NCBI GenBank assembly: GCA_014804425.1
Contig: JAAUZV010000017.1
Location: 57,196 to 90,153, forward strand
Source: Lachnospiraceae bacterium
GTDB lineage: Bacteria > Bacillota > Clostridia > Lachnospirales > Lachnospiraceae
Length of the DNA: 32,958 bases
Direction: 5' to 3'
Below are positions 24,236-32,400 of this stretch, piece by piece. The notes beneath the pieces are model-generated. The model was not told where the DNA came from, searched no databases, and was given only the letters and a program-made list of their open reading frames with translations. The translations under genes were made by a program, and so were the position numbers. Position 1 is the first letter of the stretch. Every line of letters starts with the position of its first letter.

Positions 24236-26245
24236 ATGGACAGGGAACGGCAGGAGGAACAGAAGCATTTTGACGCATGCAGGGAGCTGATCCGTAAAAA
24301 TGCCGCGGGATACGAGGCGGAATTTGAGGAACGGCATCAAAAAACACAGGCGCTGTTTCGGGCGATGCAGGGCGGTGACGTGGAGCTTTACAACCAGATG
24401 ATGACGAGCGCGAGTCTGGAGGAACACGCGTTAAGTCAGTTGAAGAAAAACCGTGCGGCGTATGAGAATCCTTATTTCGGAAGGATTGATTATCTGGACA
24501 AAGAAACCGCCCATGAGGAGAAGGTTTATATCGGAAAGAACGGTATCTTCCGCAATAAGACGGATGTTGTGATCGCGGACTGGCGTGCGCCGATCTCCAG
24601 TGTTTATTACGAGAATGAGATCGGGGACGGGAGCTATCATCTGCCGGAGAAGGTCTCTGACTACGGACCGGAAAGTCCCGAGATTCCGATCAACCTGCAT
24701 CTGAAGCGGACTTACGATGTGGAAAAGGGCGTTTTGAAGGGATATTATGACAGTGATGTCGCGGCAAATGACGCGCTTTTGGTGCAGTATCTCTCTCAAA
24801 ATAAGGATGCGGTGCTTGGTGACATCATTGCCACTATCCAGAAAGAACAGAATGAGATCATTCGGGAGTCCCCGTTTAAGAATATTCTGGTGCAGGGCGT
24901 GGCGGGGAGCGGAAAAACCACGGTCGCAATGCACCGCATTTCCTATATCCTTTACAATTACAAGGAACGCTTTACCTCCAATGAGTTTTGTATTATCGGC
25001 GGCAGCGATCTGCTGCTTTCCTATATTACGAGCGGTCTGCCGGAATTGGATGTACACGATGTGAAACAGAAGCGCATGGACGAAATGCTCACCTATCTGT
25101 TAAAAAAGGAATGGACAAAAAAGCATAAACTGACCGCGCCGCTGCCGGACGCTTCCGTTCGAAGCCGCATGGATTTTATTCTTTATTTGGAGCAATGGCT
25201 TCTGCGTCTTAGAAGGGACACGGTTTCGGCGAAGACGCTTGCGGATCGTGAATTGGGAACGATCCTGACGGACAGCAGCATTGAGCGCCTGCGGGAAGAA
25301 ACGCCGGAGTACAGTATTTACCGGCTGCTCATCACCTTGGACGAGCGCGCGCGGACAAGGATTAAATTTTTATGCCCCGATGGGGAGCGGGATTATTTTC
25401 TGAAAAAATGCAGGGAATATAAACAGCATTATAAGAATCAGGCAATCGGAAAAAGCGTCTGCACGCTGTATGGGGAGTTTCTTGCGGATTATGAAAGGAA
25501 GTTTCCGGGAAATGTGGATCTTGCGCTCCATGAAAAGCGGGCGGCCGCAGGAGAATACGATATTTACGATGCGGCGGCGATGGCGCTCATTTATTACCGA
25601 GTGAAACAGAAAAAAGAGGACGAGGAATTCGGGCAGATTTTCATTGACGAGGCGCAGGATTTCGGCGCGATGATCTATTATGTGCTGCGGACGCTTTTGC
25701 CGGGATGCTATTTTACCATTATGGGGGACGTCTCTCAGAATATCAATTATGAGACAGGCATGAATGACTGGGAGGAGATGAGAATGTGGGTGCTTACGGG
25801 TGAGAGGGACACGTTCCGCCTCTTAAAAAAGAGCTACCGCAACACGATAGAAATCTCGGAGTATGCAGGGAAAATTTTACAAAAAGCATCCTCAGGACGT
25901 TATCAGATTGAGCCGGTCATCCGTCACGGCATTCCCGTGCAGGAGTATAGGGAAGCCGATGAGGAAGCCCTGTATAAGCGGGCGCAGGGGATTGCGGATT
26001 CTGTGAAGAAAAAGGGCTACGGCAGCATTGCCGTGATCTGCAGCGATGACGCGGAGGCGGAATGGATCGGAAAGTGGATGGAGGGCGTGACGATTCTTCC
26101 GGTGCAGATGGTAAAGGGATTGGAGTTTGATGTCGTCATCTTATGGAATCCGCCCGGTGAAATTGATGGTGTGAAAACGGCGAAGCTCCAGTATGTTGCC
26201 GCGACAAGAGCGCTGCATGAGCTGCATGTCTTGAGGATTCGTTAA
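24236..26245 (+). CDS. helD: HelD-like UvrD/Rep-family ATPase (RNA polymerase recycling factor)
   Basis: A 669-residue SF1 helicase-like protein. The start is the ATG at 24236, six bases after AAAGGGAGG; earlier ATGs precede this site. The N-terminal helical arm (EEQKHFDACRELIRKNAAGY, then a coiled segment) and the FGRIDYLDKE...IYIGKNGIF region precede DWRAPISSVYYEN, the conserved HelD segment before the ATPase. Walker A is GVAGSGKT (221-228), Walker B IDEAQD (D471-E472), motif III GDVSQNINYE, and the C-terminal motifs VKGLEFDVVILW and YVAATRALHELHVL are present. HelD removes stalled RNA polymerase from DNA using ATP. Clostridial genomes often have several HelD-like paralogues of this shorter size, so a different role is possible. 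Codon use matches the chromosomal neighbours. Confidence 0.88.
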   Translation: MDRERQEEQKHFDACRELIRKNAAGYEAEFEERHQKTQALFRAMQGGDVELYNQMMTSASLEEHALSQLKKNRAAYENPYFGRIDYLDKETAHEEKVYIGKNGIFRNKTDVVIADWRAPISSVYYENEIGDGSYHLPEKVSDYGPESPEIPINLHLKRTYDVEKGVLKGYYDSDVAANDALLVQYLSQNKDAVLGDIIATIQKEQNEIIRESPFKNILVQGVAGSGKTTVAMHRISYILYNYKERFTSNEFCIIGGSDLLLSYITSGLPELDVHDVKQKRMDEMLTYLLKKEWTKKHKLTAPLPDASVRSRMDFILYLEQWLLRLRRDTVSAKTLADRELGTILTDSSIERLREETPEYSIYRLLITLDERARTRIKFLCPDGERDYFLKKCREYKQHYKNQAIGKSVCTLYGEFLADYERKFPGNVDLALHEKRAAAGEYDIYDAAAMALIYYRVKQKKEDEEFGQIFIDEAQDFGAMIYYVLRTLLPGCYFTIMGDVSQNINYETGMNDWEEMRMWVLTGERDTFRLLKKSYRNTIEISEYAGKILQKASSGRYQIEPVIRHGIPVQEYREADEEALYKRAQGIADSVKKKGYGSIAVICSDDAEAEWIGKWMEGVTILPVQMVKGLEFDVVILWNPPGEIDGVKTAKLQYVAATRALHELHVLRIR

Positions 26246-26279
26246 TTGGTAAATTGTGATATGTCTTTCTGCAAGAAAA

Positions 26280-26288
26280 TGGTATAAT
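26280..26288 (+). promoter_or_regulatory. Extended -10 promoter of the methyltransferase gene
   Basis: TGGTATAAT (26280-26288) is an extended -10 element with a perfect TATAAT. No clear -35 hexamer stands 17 bp upstream, which extended -10 promoters tolerate. It lies about 110 bp before the methyltransferase start. Confidence 0.55.
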
Positions 26289-26396
26289 GATATAAAAGTG
26301 AATGGGTGCAGGCATTCTGATCGTGAAGTACCGGCGGAAAGATATTATGTGATCGGGATTTGAATGAAAAGGAAAAAGCGGCAGGAGATTAAGAAG

Positions 26397-27164
26397 ATGG
26401 AAGAAATACAAGAATTCTATAAAGCCTGTGATGAAAGTCAACGTCTGATCACGCAGTCAGGAAAAATTGAGTTTATCACAACGATGAAATATTTAAATCA
26501 ATATTGTCAAAAGGACATGTCAGTTCTGGATGCCTGTGCGGGCGGCGGTATTTATTCATTTCCGCTTGCTGATTTGGGGTGTAATGTGACTGCCGGGGAT
26601 TTGATTGAAACAAATGTAGCACACATAAGAATGGAAAATGAAAAAAATCATAAGTTAAAAGACGTATATCAGGGAAACGTTTTGGACTTATCAAGATTTC
26701 ATGATAATTGCTTTGACGTTGTATTAAATTTGGGTTCTTATTACCATCTGTGTGATGGGAAAGACAGAGAAAAATCCCTGTCAGAGACATTAAGAGTATT
26801 AAAGACCGGCGGGATATATATGATCGCATATATCAATCGTTGCGCAAATTATATGGCGCATTTTGCAGAGTACAAAGATCATTTTTCTTTTCTGGCAAAC
26901 TATATGAAAAAGGGACATATAGAAGATAGTACATTATTTTATTCATCAACTCCTGAGCTGGTAGAAAAGGACTTGAAAAAACAGAATTTAAAAATACTTC
27001 ACCATGTTGGCGTTGACGGTCCGATGTTTGTTTATAGAGAGATTGTGGAGAGCATGAATTGCAAAGATTTTGACGCATTTATGGACATTCATTTTGAGTT
27101 GTGTGATAAAAGAAGTAATTTAGGATACAGCGAGCATGGGTTGGTCATTGCACAAAAAGTGTGA
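26397..27164 (+). CDS. Class I SAM-dependent methyltransferase
   Basis: A 255-residue methyltransferase of unknown substrate. The ATG at 26397 follows AGGAG by nine bases; the upstream ATG at 26364 would put that site inside the gene. Motif I is SVLDACAGGGIYSFPLADLG (D45-A-C-A-G-G-G), motif II NVTAGDLIE with the acidic ribose-binding residue, motif IV FDVVLNLGSYYHL and the later LRVLKTGGIYMIAYINR strand. This layout is the small-molecule or UbiE/COQ5-like type, not an rRNA or DNA enzyme. It lies upstream of a P-loop kinase, a nucleotidyltransferase and a GNAT acetyltransferase on the same strand (55 bp to the kinase). That row resembles a set of small-molecule modifying enzymes. Confidence 0.88.
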   Translation: MEEIQEFYKACDESQRLITQSGKIEFITTMKYLNQYCQKDMSVLDACAGGGIYSFPLADLGCNVTAGDLIETNVAHIRMENEKNHKLKDVYQGNVLDLSRFHDNCFDVVLNLGSYYHLCDGKDREKSLSETLRVLKTGGIYMIAYINRCANYMAHFAEYKDHFSFLANYMKKGHIEDSTLFYSSTPELVEKDLKKQNLKILHHVGVDGPMFVYREIVESMNCKDFDAFMDIHFELCDKRSNLGYSEHGLVIAQKV

Positions 27165-27219
27165 TGTGAGGAGAAAGGGTTATGCGAAAAGAATGTTGAA
27201 CAACATGCGAGGAAAAAAC

Positions 27220-27771
27220 ATGAAAAAACTGCTTTTGATCACCGGCGATATCGCGGCGGGAAAATCAACTTTTTCAAAAATATTATCGGCAAGATACCGC
27301 GTCGCTGCATTTCAGAAAGATACGATCAAAGAGATATTAGGAGACGCGATCGGATTCCATAATCGTGAAGAGAACCTAAAACTGTCCAATGCAACGATGG
27401 GCATTCTGTATCATTTATTTTCCGGACTTGCGGTGACGGGAAACGATGTGATTCTGGAAGCCAATTTTCACGAGGCGGAATTGCAAAAATTACACGAAAT
27501 TGCGGGAGAAAACCATTATGAGGTATGTACGCTTGTGCTCAGGGGAGATACGGATGTTTTGTATCAAAGATATACGAACCGCATGAACAATGAGAACCGC
27601 CATCCGGTGCATTTAAGCACGACGCTGGACGTGAAAGAAGATTTTGTCCGTTGTGCGGAGTGGATAAAACAGGAAAAGATCATCGGTCAGACTATTGAGA
27701 TTGATGCGACCGATTTTTCCTATCAAAAAGATGAGGAGTTGTTAAAGCGGATCGACGAATTTATGGGATGA
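27220..27771 (+). CDS. Small P-loop kinase (AAA_33/zeta-like)
   Basis: A 183-residue nucleotide kinase-like protein. The ATG at 27220 follows GCGAGGAAAA; longer starts upstream have no site and reach into the methyltransferase. Walker A is ITGDIAAGKST (G9-D-I-A-A-G-K15-S16). FQKDTIKEILGD carries the Asp typical of the substrate-binding step in zeta-toxin and chloramphenicol-phosphotransferase-like kinases. DVILEANFHEAELQ and TLVLRGDTDVLYQRYTNR supply the other phosphate-binding and arginine-lid elements. The family phosphorylates sugars, nucleosides or antibiotics; the substrate here is unknown. No antitoxin precedes it, so a toxin role is unlikely. It is followed at 68 bp by the nucleotidyltransferase. 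Confidence 0.8.
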   Translation: MKKLLLITGDIAAGKSTFSKILSARYRVAAFQKDTIKEILGDAIGFHNREENLKLSNATMGILYHLFSGLAVTGNDVILEANFHEAELQKLHEIAGENHYEVCTLVLRGDTDVLYQRYTNRMNNENRHPVHLSTTLDVKEDFVRCAEWIKQEKIIGQTIEIDATDFSYQKDEELLKRIDEFMG

Positions 27772-27839
27772 GCGTTTGAAGCGGATACGATGAGAAGAAA
27801 ACGGAGGGAATTCTAAAATGATACGGAGGAGTGAAGCAT

Positions 27840-28517
27840 ATGTTCCAAATAGAATCTTACATAGAAGGCCTGTTACAGCTTCTTAAAAATAGTTTTAGGG
27901 AGCGGCTTGTTTATGTGGGCTTGCAGGGAAGTTATCTCAGAAACGAGCAGAATGAGAACAGCGATATTGATATTATGGCAGTCATTGACCATATGACCGT
28001 TTCGGATTTAGATTCCTATAAAGAGGCCGTTATACGCGTCGGATATTATGAAAAGTCCTGCGGCTTTATTTGCGGAAAAGACGAATTGGCGGCGTGGAAC
28101 CCGTTGGAGGCTTGCCATTTATTACACACGACAAAGGATATTTACGGAACGTTATCGGAGCTGCTTCCGAAGTATACCTTAGAGGATGAAAAAAATTTTA
28201 TCAAGCTGAGCATCGGAAATCTATATCATGAATTGTGCCATCGGTACATACATGCGGATCGAGAAAAAAATAAAACGAAATTACCGGGAACCTGTAAAGC
28301 ATTATTTTTCATCCTGCAAAATAGGATGTTTTTAGAGCAGGGGGTGTTTTATACAACGAAAGCAGAGCTGTTCGACCATCTGAACGGACAGGACAGGGAA
28401 GTATTTGCCATGCTGTTAAAATATCAAAACGGTCAGGAAGTTGACTTTGATGAAGCGTTTTTCCTGCTGTTTTCATGGTGTCAGAATGCGTTGATGAGAT
28501 TGGGAGTGGAGGAGTGA
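27840..28517 (+). CDS. Nucleotidyltransferase-fold protein (aminoglycoside-nucleotidyltransferase-like)
   Basis: A 225-residue protein with the polymerase-beta nucleotidyltransferase core: VYVGLQGSYLRNEQNENSDI with G30-S31 and D42-x-D44 metal ligands, then IMAVIDHMTVSDL. The start is ATG 27840, nine bases after GGAGGA; a GTG at 27831 is too close to that site. The C-terminal half is helical (KNFIKLSIGNLYHELCHRYI, TCKALFFILQNRMFLEQGV), like substrate-binding parts of antibiotic nucleotidyltransferases. The family includes enzymes that inactivate aminoglycosides or lincosamides and also self-regulating toxin partners. The target cannot be told. It has just six bases to the GNAT gene after it, so the two are translated from one message. 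Confidence 0.82.
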   Translation: MFQIESYIEGLLQLLKNSFRERLVYVGLQGSYLRNEQNENSDIDIMAVIDHMTVSDLDSYKEAVIRVGYYEKSCGFICGKDELAAWNPLEACHLLHTTKDIYGTLSELLPKYTLEDEKNFIKLSIGNLYHELCHRYIHADREKNKTKLPGTCKALFFILQNRMFLEQGVFYTTKAELFDHLNGQDREVFAMLLKYQNGQEVDFDEAFFLLFSWCQNALMRLGVEE

Positions 28518-28523
28518 TCTAAA

Positions 28524-28994
28524 ATGGAAATTCATTTAGCGCGCGCATCGGTTTTGGATGCGGAAGAAATATGGAACATGCAGATCGAGGCATTTCGGGA
28601 ACTGCTGGAAAAGTATCAGGATTATGAGACAAATCCGGGAAGCGAGCCGGTTGAAAAAGTGCTTGCGCGGTTAGAACAGCCACAGACCTATTATTATTTT
28701 ATTATGGCGGGCGAACATAAAGCCGGTGCGATACGCGTCGTGGATTTCAAAAATGATTCCGACCGGAAACGGATTTCGCCGATTTTCATTATGCCGGAAT
28801 TCAGGAATCGCGGATATGCGCAGGAAGCGATCGCAAGCGCGGAGAGGCTGCACGGAGACCGTAATTGGGAGCTTGATACCATATTGCAGGAGCCGGGAAA
28901 CTGCCATTTGTATGAGAAGATGGGGTATCGAAGGACGGGAAAAACGAAGCAGATCAACGAGAGAATGACGCTGGTTTTTTATGTGAAGGAATAA
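28524..28994 (+). CDS. GNAT-family N-acetyltransferase
   Basis: A 156-residue acetyl-CoA-dependent acetyltransferase. The acetyl-CoA loop is visible as IFIMPEFRNRGYAQEAI (R94-N-R-G97-Y-A99). The N-terminal RASVLDAEEIWNMQIEAF helix and the C-terminal CHLYEKMGYRRTGK, the standard last motif, complete a normal-length GNAT. The family acetylates amines of small molecules, antibiotics or proteins; the substrate is unknown. It begins six bases after the nucleotidyltransferase and its RBS (GGAGTGG) lies at that gene's end. The neighbours suggest a joint role in modifying a small molecule. Confidence 0.85.
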   Translation: MEIHLARASVLDAEEIWNMQIEAFRELLEKYQDYETNPGSEPVEKVLARLEQPQTYYYFIMAGEHKAGAIRVVDFKNDSDRKRISPIFIMPEFRNRGYAQEAIASAERLHGDRNWELDTILQEPGNCHLYEKMGYRRTGKTKQINERMTLVFYVKE

Positions 28995-29900
28995 GACCTA
29001 AAATCCCCAGAGGAATATATACGGCAAAACAAAAAATATATTGTCGATATTAGCGGGCGAAAGGAAATGAGTGGCGCTGCAATTCTATTATTTGGTAAAA
29101 AACCACAGATATTCTTTGAACGCGCCAGAGTGCGTTTCATAAGATATGAGGGAACAGAAGCAAGAGTCGGCGCCGCTATGAATGTGGTGAAAGATAAAAT
29201 TTTTGAAGGGCGAATTTTGGAACTGGTGGAAAAGACAATTGAGTTTGTTCGAAGTCAGGTAAAAGAGCATACTTATTTAGGCGCGGATGCCAGATTTGTT
29301 ACTGAACCGGAATATCCGGAATTCGTATGGAAAGAAATGATTATCAATGCGATTGCGCATCGCGATTATAGCATTAAAGGTACTGATATTCAGATTAAGA
29401 TGTTTGACGATCATATTACGGTAGAAAGTCCGGGCACACTCCCGGGAATTGTACGTTTGAACAATATGAGAGAAATGCATTTTTCAAGGAATCCGAAAAT
29501 TGCAGGAATGCTTCATGAATATGAGTATGTTCGTGAATTTGGTGAGGGCGTTGACCGAATGTATTTTGAGATGAAACAAGCAGGATTGCCTGAACCGGAA
29601 TATCAAACAGAAGGGTTTATGGTATATGCAACTATAAAAAATAAAAAATTCTTGGAAAGAGTATCTGCGGTTTATGACAATGATACCCCCCAAGACACCC
29701 CCCAAGATACCCCCCAAGATAGGATTTTGGTATATTGCAGTGAGCCCAGAAGTAAAAATGAGATTATGGCATTTTTGGAATATAAGGATATAAAGAATTT
29801 TACGAAACGGTATCTAAAACCGCTTATTCAAATGGGCAGGCTGAAGATGACAATACCGGATAAACCGCATAGCCCGAATCAGAAATATGTGGCAAAGTAA
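28995..29900 (+). pseudogene. 5'-truncated ATP-binding transcriptional-regulator-like protein (AlbA_2/HATPase_c_4 family)
   Basis: The frame is open from just after the GNAT stop (28994) and reads SPEEYIRQNKKYIVDISG before an ATG at 29067 that has no convincing ribosome binding site. Downstream, NAGLLLFG-like residues (GAAILLFGKKPQIFFERARV) lead into VTEPEYPEFVWKEMIINAIA, AHRDYSIKGTDIQIKMFDDH, VESPGTLPGI and REFGEGVDRMYFEMKQAGLP, the conserved HATPase_c_4 half of these proteins. The N-terminal AlbA_2 (Schlafen-like) half is missing; full relatives are roughly 450-500 residues. A DTPQ repeat linker and a winged-helix-like end (ILVYCSEPRSKNEIMAFLEY) follow. The 5' part was therefore lost; the remainder may still be translated from 29067. 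Confidence 0.75.
29682..29720 (+). repeat. Three 12-bp tandem repeats coding for DTPQ
   Basis: The unit GATACCCCCCAA occurs three times (the second with GACACC), followed by a final GAT, giving DTPQDTPQDTPQD. It forms the linker between the ATPase-like and winged-helix-like parts of the truncated regulator. Such Thr-Pro-Gln linkers are a known feature of this family and vary in copy number. The runs of six C make it a likely slippage site. Confidence 0.85.
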
Positions 29901-29976
29901 ATGAAAAAATAAAAGATACCCATGAGCGCCATAAAATGAAAGATAATAATCATCAAAGCATGTGAGGAGGCAGTAC

Positions 29977-30363
29977 ATGATGAAAATAGAGCATATTGCA
30001 ATGTATGTAAATGATCTGGAAGCGGCAAAGCAGTTTTTTGAAGCGTATTTTGAAGCAAGCGCCAATGATGGATATCATAACAAGAAAACCGACTTCAAAT
30101 CGTATTTTCTATCTTTTGACGATGGTGCGAGATTAGAGATCATGAATAGACCGGATATGGAGGATGCTGAAAAATCCATTCAAAGAACAGGCTATATTCA
30201 TATTGCTTTTAGTCTTGGGAGTAAAGAGCGGGTTGATTCGCTAACGGCGAGGCTGAAGGATGACGGATACGAAGTCGTCAGCGGTCCCAGGATGACCGGC
30301 GACGGGTGCTATGAGAGCTGCGTTGTTGCGGTCGAGGGAAATCAGGTTGAGGTTACTGTTTGA
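29977..30363 (+). CDS. VOC-family (glyoxalase/dioxygenase-fold) protein
   Basis: A 128-residue vicinal-oxygen-chelate protein. The start is the ATG at 29977, six bases after GAGGAGG. MKIEHIAMYVNDLEAAKQFF is the first beta-alpha unit with His6 as metal ligand; RLEIMNR supplies a Glu, TGYIHIAFSLGS the second His and GNQVEVTV the last Glu, so the metal site is complete and an enzyme is plausible. These proteins act as lactoylglutathione lyases, isomerases or antibiotic-binding proteins; the substrate is unknown. The EFR1-type ferredoxin starts 19 bp later. Confidence 0.88.
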   Translation: MMKIEHIAMYVNDLEAAKQFFEAYFEASANDGYHNKKTDFKSYFLSFDDGARLEIMNRPDMEDAEKSIQRTGYIHIAFSLGSKERVDSLTARLKDDGYEVVSGPRMTGDGCYESCVVAVEGNQVEVTV

Positions 30364-30382
30364 ACAATGAGAGAGGAGCGAC

Positions 30383-31144
30383 ATGATCGGAATCTATTTC
30401 AGCGGAACCGGAAATTCCAAATATGCGCTGGAGCGGTTTCTTTGTAAATACGACGAAACAGCAAAAGCATATGCACTAGAGGATGAAAGGATAACGGAAT
30501 TCGTTAAACAAAACGAGGAGATCGTTTTTTCCTACCCTGTGCAATTCAGCAATATTCCCAAAATGCTGAGAGACTTTATAGAAGGGAATCGGCATTTATG
30601 GCGGGGTAAAAAAATCTTTGTCATCGCAACGATGGGCTTGTTCAGCGGCGACGGTGCAGGTGTTTTAGGAAGGCGCCTCCGCAAGCATGGCGCGCGGATT
30701 ACAGGTGGTCTCCATTTAAAAATGCCGGACAGCATTGCCGACGAAAGGGCACTCAAGCGTTCTTTTGAAAAAAACAATGAGCTTGTCAGGCAGGCGGAAA
30801 AGAAAATTGACAGCGCGGTGGAAAACATAAAAAACGGGAAACCGCCGAGGGAAGGAATTGGCCTGCTCTATCATTTGGCCGGATTGTTTGGGCAGCGTTT
30901 ATATTTTTCGCATAAAACGAGACACTATACCGATCGAATAAAAGTGGACCCGCATAAGTGCGTCGGCTGCGGCAAATGCGTATCGCTGTGCCCAATGAAA
31001 AATTTGAGTATGGAGTGCAATTTGGCGAAAGCAGGAGATCGCTGCACTATGTGCTATCGCTGTGTCAATGCTTGTCCGAAGCAGGCGATCACTCTTTTGG
31101 GAAAAAGGGTCATAGAGCAGGGAACAATAGAAAAGTATCTATAG
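30383..31144 (+). CDS. EFR1-family flavodoxin-ferredoxin fusion protein
   Basis: A 253-residue electron-transfer protein. The N-terminal flavodoxin-like domain begins MIGIYFSGTGNSKYALERF with the FMN-phosphate-binding SGTGNS loop and VFSYPVQFSNIP. The C-terminal part binds two 4Fe-4S clusters: C193-V-G-C196-G-K-C199...C203 and C221-T-M-C224-Y-R-C227...C231. EFR1 proteins are common in anaerobic Firmicutes and carry low-potential electrons to unknown partners. The RBS is GAGAGGAG. The gene starts 19 bp after the VOC gene and ends 16 bp from the convergent CPBP gene. Confidence 0.92.
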   Translation: MIGIYFSGTGNSKYALERFLCKYDETAKAYALEDERITEFVKQNEEIVFSYPVQFSNIPKMLRDFIEGNRHLWRGKKIFVIATMGLFSGDGAGVLGRRLRKHGARITGGLHLKMPDSIADERALKRSFEKNNELVRQAEKKIDSAVENIKNGKPPREGIGLLYHLAGLFGQRLYFSHKTRHYTDRIKVDPHKCVGCGKCVSLCPMKNLSMECNLAKAGDRCTMCYRCVNACPKQAITLLGKRVIEQGTIEKYL

Positions 31145-31160
31145 TATGCTTTTGCGCAAG

Positions 31161-32003
31161 TCAAAACAGCTTATGATATTCTTCCTGAAATTTCTTTGAA
31201 AAAATACAATATAACGCAAGGAAACCGCAAAAGAGCATTTTTGTATATCGTATTGTCATGCTGATTTCGGCGGAATAGGGAGAAAGAAGCTGACTTCCCA
31301 ATAAATTTGCAAACATATGTACCAATGCGCCTGCCAAAATACTTCTTTTTGTTTTTATGTAAATATACGAAACAGCAAAGTTAAGAAGCATAACACTTGG
31401 CAGATACATCACCGCGTCAAATAAAGAATTTTGGAGCAAATCGTACTGTGCCTGACCCGGTGTAAAAAACCAAGCCAAATGCCAGACGCCCCAAATAAAA
31501 CCTAAAAGCAAAGTAGCCCTCGTAAACCCGAATCTGACAAACAATCGATCCAGTGCATACCCCCTCCACCCGAATTCCTCATTTAAGGGGCCGGATATCA
31601 CAGAAAAGAACAATACCAAAAACAGGTTTAACGGATTTTGTATGATCGCGTGAATACCATGCATTCCCGGCATTTCATAACCCAATAAATACACACCGGA
31701 CCAAATTGCTGCAATCGAGATCAATGTGAAGAATAAAACGATTAAGACGAGCCATTTTATTCCCATATACCGGAAGCTAAAACAACGCATAAAATAATCT
31801 TTTCGCTGTTCTTTTGAATAGGTCAAAAATACGACAAACAATGCCGTCACAGACGGCGCGCCACCGCCAAAATAAAATAAGAATGTTCCTAACGGGGTTC
31901 CCTCTATTCCCATAAAAACAGGAGCAAATCCAAAGCTCCATGTCCATGCAAGCGTAATCATAAAAAACAGAACCAACTGCTTCCCGTCATTAGATTTTGT
32001 CAT
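31161..32003 (-). CDS. CPBP-family intramembrane metalloprotease
   Basis: A 280-residue membrane protein with about eight hydrophobic segments. The start is ATG 32003, with AAAGGAGAC 11 bases upstream; an earlier ATG at 32045 is less likely. The CPBP (Abi, CAAX-protease-like) motifs are visible: GPLNEEFGWRGYALDRL with E142-E143-x3-R147, then GVWHLAWFF with H175, and later LVHMFANLLGS with a second His. Firmicute members serve in bacteriocin self-immunity or in peptide processing. It is the last gene of a minus-strand operon and overlaps the DUF3021 gene by 14 bp. All catalytic residues are present. Confidence 0.88.
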   Translation of the reverse strand: MTKSNDGKQLVLFFMITLAWTWSFGFAPVFMGIEGTPLGTFLFYFGGGAPSVTALFVVFLTYSKEQRKDYFMRCFSFRYMGIKWLVLIVLFFTLISIAAIWSGVYLLGYEMPGMHGIHAIIQNPLNLFLVLFFSVISGPLNEEFGWRGYALDRLFVRFGFTRATLLLGFIWGVWHLAWFFTPGQAQYDLLQNSLFDAVMYLPSVMLLNFAVSYIYIKTKRSILAGALVHMFANLLGSQLLSPYSAEISMTIRYTKMLFCGFLALYCIFSKKFQEEYHKLF

Positions 32004-32400
32004 TGCTTTTCCGTCTCCTTTCCAGTTGTGCATTGATATAGTCAATATCTCTTTTCACAACCGCCATATCAAGAAAGTAAACCGGAACATATACGATTGC
32101 GACATACACAAACGCCATCCACCAATTTGATTTAAAAAACCATTCAACAAAATATCCGTATAAGAAAACGAAAACAGAGATGGAAACATATTCAACCAAA
32201 ATATTTATAAAAAAATAAGTACATATGGCCTTCTTTACAAAATGCTGAATGACAGTAACAAAAAAGGACAAAATAAAAATCTCAAATACAAGCAATATTT
32301 CCGGTGTCATTCCAATCGAGAAAAATGACAACAAAAATACCACTAAAATGATGATTGCTGCAAATAGAAATGTTTTTTTCAATATTTCTTTTAACACCAT
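31990..32400 (-). CDS. DUF3021 membrane protein
   Basis: A 136-residue protein with four membrane helices: LFAAIIILVVFLLSFFSIG, LLVFEIFILSFFVTVIQHFV, a third around FFINILVEYVSISVFVFLYG and a fourth WWMAFVYVAIVYVPVYFLD, then a basic tail (QLERRRKSNDKI). This is the usual layout of DUF3021 proteins, which are typically encoded directly after a LytTR regulator, probably as its membrane partner or anti-activator. It overlaps the LytTR gene by 10 bp and the CPBP gene by 14 bp, so all three are translationally coupled. Confidence 0.85.
   Translation of the reverse strand: MVLKEILKKTFLFAAIIILVVFLLSFFSIGMTPEILLVFEIFILSFFVTVIQHFVKKAICTYFFINILVEYVSISVFVFLYGYFVEWFFKSNWWMAFVYVAIVYVPVYFLDMAVVKRDIDYINAQLERRRKSNDKI

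Noticed and set aside
24431..25057. 208-codon open frame on the minus strand
   Set aside because: It is fully antisense to helD upstream of and around the Walker A region and shows no domain or start signal.
29682..29720. Tandem repeats considered as a CRISPR or mobile-element feature
   Set aside because: They are in frame, 12 bp long without spacers, and encode a linker known in this protein family.
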